Below are positions 63,821-64,000 of a stretch of DNA of 64,000 nt, in pieces. Position 1 is the stretch's first letter. Each line of letters opens with the position of its first letter. Where the stretch lies: assembly GCA_934129895.1 (NCBI GenBank), contig CAKOWY010000001.1:571804-635803 (forward strand). Direction: 5' to 3'. The notes beneath the pieces were generated by a model. It saw nothing but the letters and a program-made list of their open reading frames with translations. It did no database searches and was not told where the DNA came from. The stretch comes from an uncultured Clostridia bacterium. GTDB lineage: Bacteria > Bacillota > Clostridia > TANB77 > CAG-508. The position numbers were made by a program, and so were the translations under genes.

Positions 63821-64000
63821 TAGTTAAGCCCTCGATTTATTAGTATTGGTCAGCTCAATATATCACTATACTTACACCTCCAACCTATCTACCAATTAGT
63901 CTTATTGGAATCTTACTATCTTTCGATATGGGATATCTTATCTTAGGGTGGGCTTCACACTTAGATGCTTTCAGCGTTTATCCCTTCGGAACTTAGCTAT
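63821..64000 (-). rRNA. rrl: 23S ribosomal RNA, 3' end (runs off the window)
   Basis: The last ~180 nt of 23S rRNA on the minus strand. Recognisable are GTTCCGAAGGGATAAACGCT, GAAAGCATCTAAGTGTGAAG and the 3' terminal CTAATAAATCGAGGGCTTAA. The gene continues beyond 64000. Confidence 0.94.

Overview
The window looks like a chromosome segment of a very AT-rich, Gram-positive, probably anaerobic Clostridia-type Firmicute, most likely an uncultured gut lineage. The evidence is a SufCBDSU iron-sulfur operon, ClpC, CdaA (c-di-AMP), PgeF, YvcK, AddB and a sortase, strong AGGAGG ribosome sites, and three sporulation genes (spoVM, spoIIID and a spoVB-like gene). No phage, IS element or CRISPR array was seen. 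No gene-free stretch exceeds 300 bases; the longest are about 215-230 bases and are described in the features.

Layout. 1-6.4 kb: the leftward suf operon, headed by a DtxR-like regulator and ending in mnmA. Two tiny rightward membrane-protein cassettes with near-consensus promoters and unusual codon use sit inside it. 6.5-11.1 kb: a cation efflux protein, small membrane proteins, clpC and spoVM. 11.2-31.7 kb: spoVB-like, pgeF, addB, holA, glycogen debranching enzyme, yvcK, murB, nfeD/SPFH, truA, cdaA, pdp, rnhB, htrA and spoIIID. 31.7-41.8 kb: a second dprA overlapping folD, an ECF sigma factor overlapping a 1575-residue membrane-anchored alpha-2-macroglobulin-like protein, ligA and a sortase. 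41.9-52.1 kb: hinT, a short alaS, rluA, a methyltransferase, clpX-clpP-tig and yraN-dprA-comM. 52.2-63.3 kb: a penicillin-binding protein, a patatin, a WG-repeat protein, murA, split transketolase and a decayed signal-peptidase locus. The right end is an rRNA operon tail (23S-5S-tRNA-Asn) on the minus strand.

Two genome-level oddities stand out. First, comM and murA each carry one extra C directly after a proline codon in a conserved Pro-Gly motif (CCT-C-GGA and CCA-C-GGA). Each creates an in-frame CGG, and these are the only two in-frame CGG codons I found by eye in the window. This suggests CGG is unassigned or starved here and acts as a +1 frameshift signal. Second, three genes (the second dprA, yraN and a hypothetical at 54.1-54.7 kb) appear to start with ATA, each exactly 9 bases after a GGAG ribosome site.

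Functional groupings: Fe-S assembly plus tRNA thiolation; Clp proteolysis plus trigger factor; DNA uptake and processing genes (dprA twice, comM, yraN); cell-wall precursor and envelope genes (murA, murB, PBP, cdaA, sortase); and an envelope-sensing ECF/macroglobulin pair. All calls come from reading the sequence; no database search was run.
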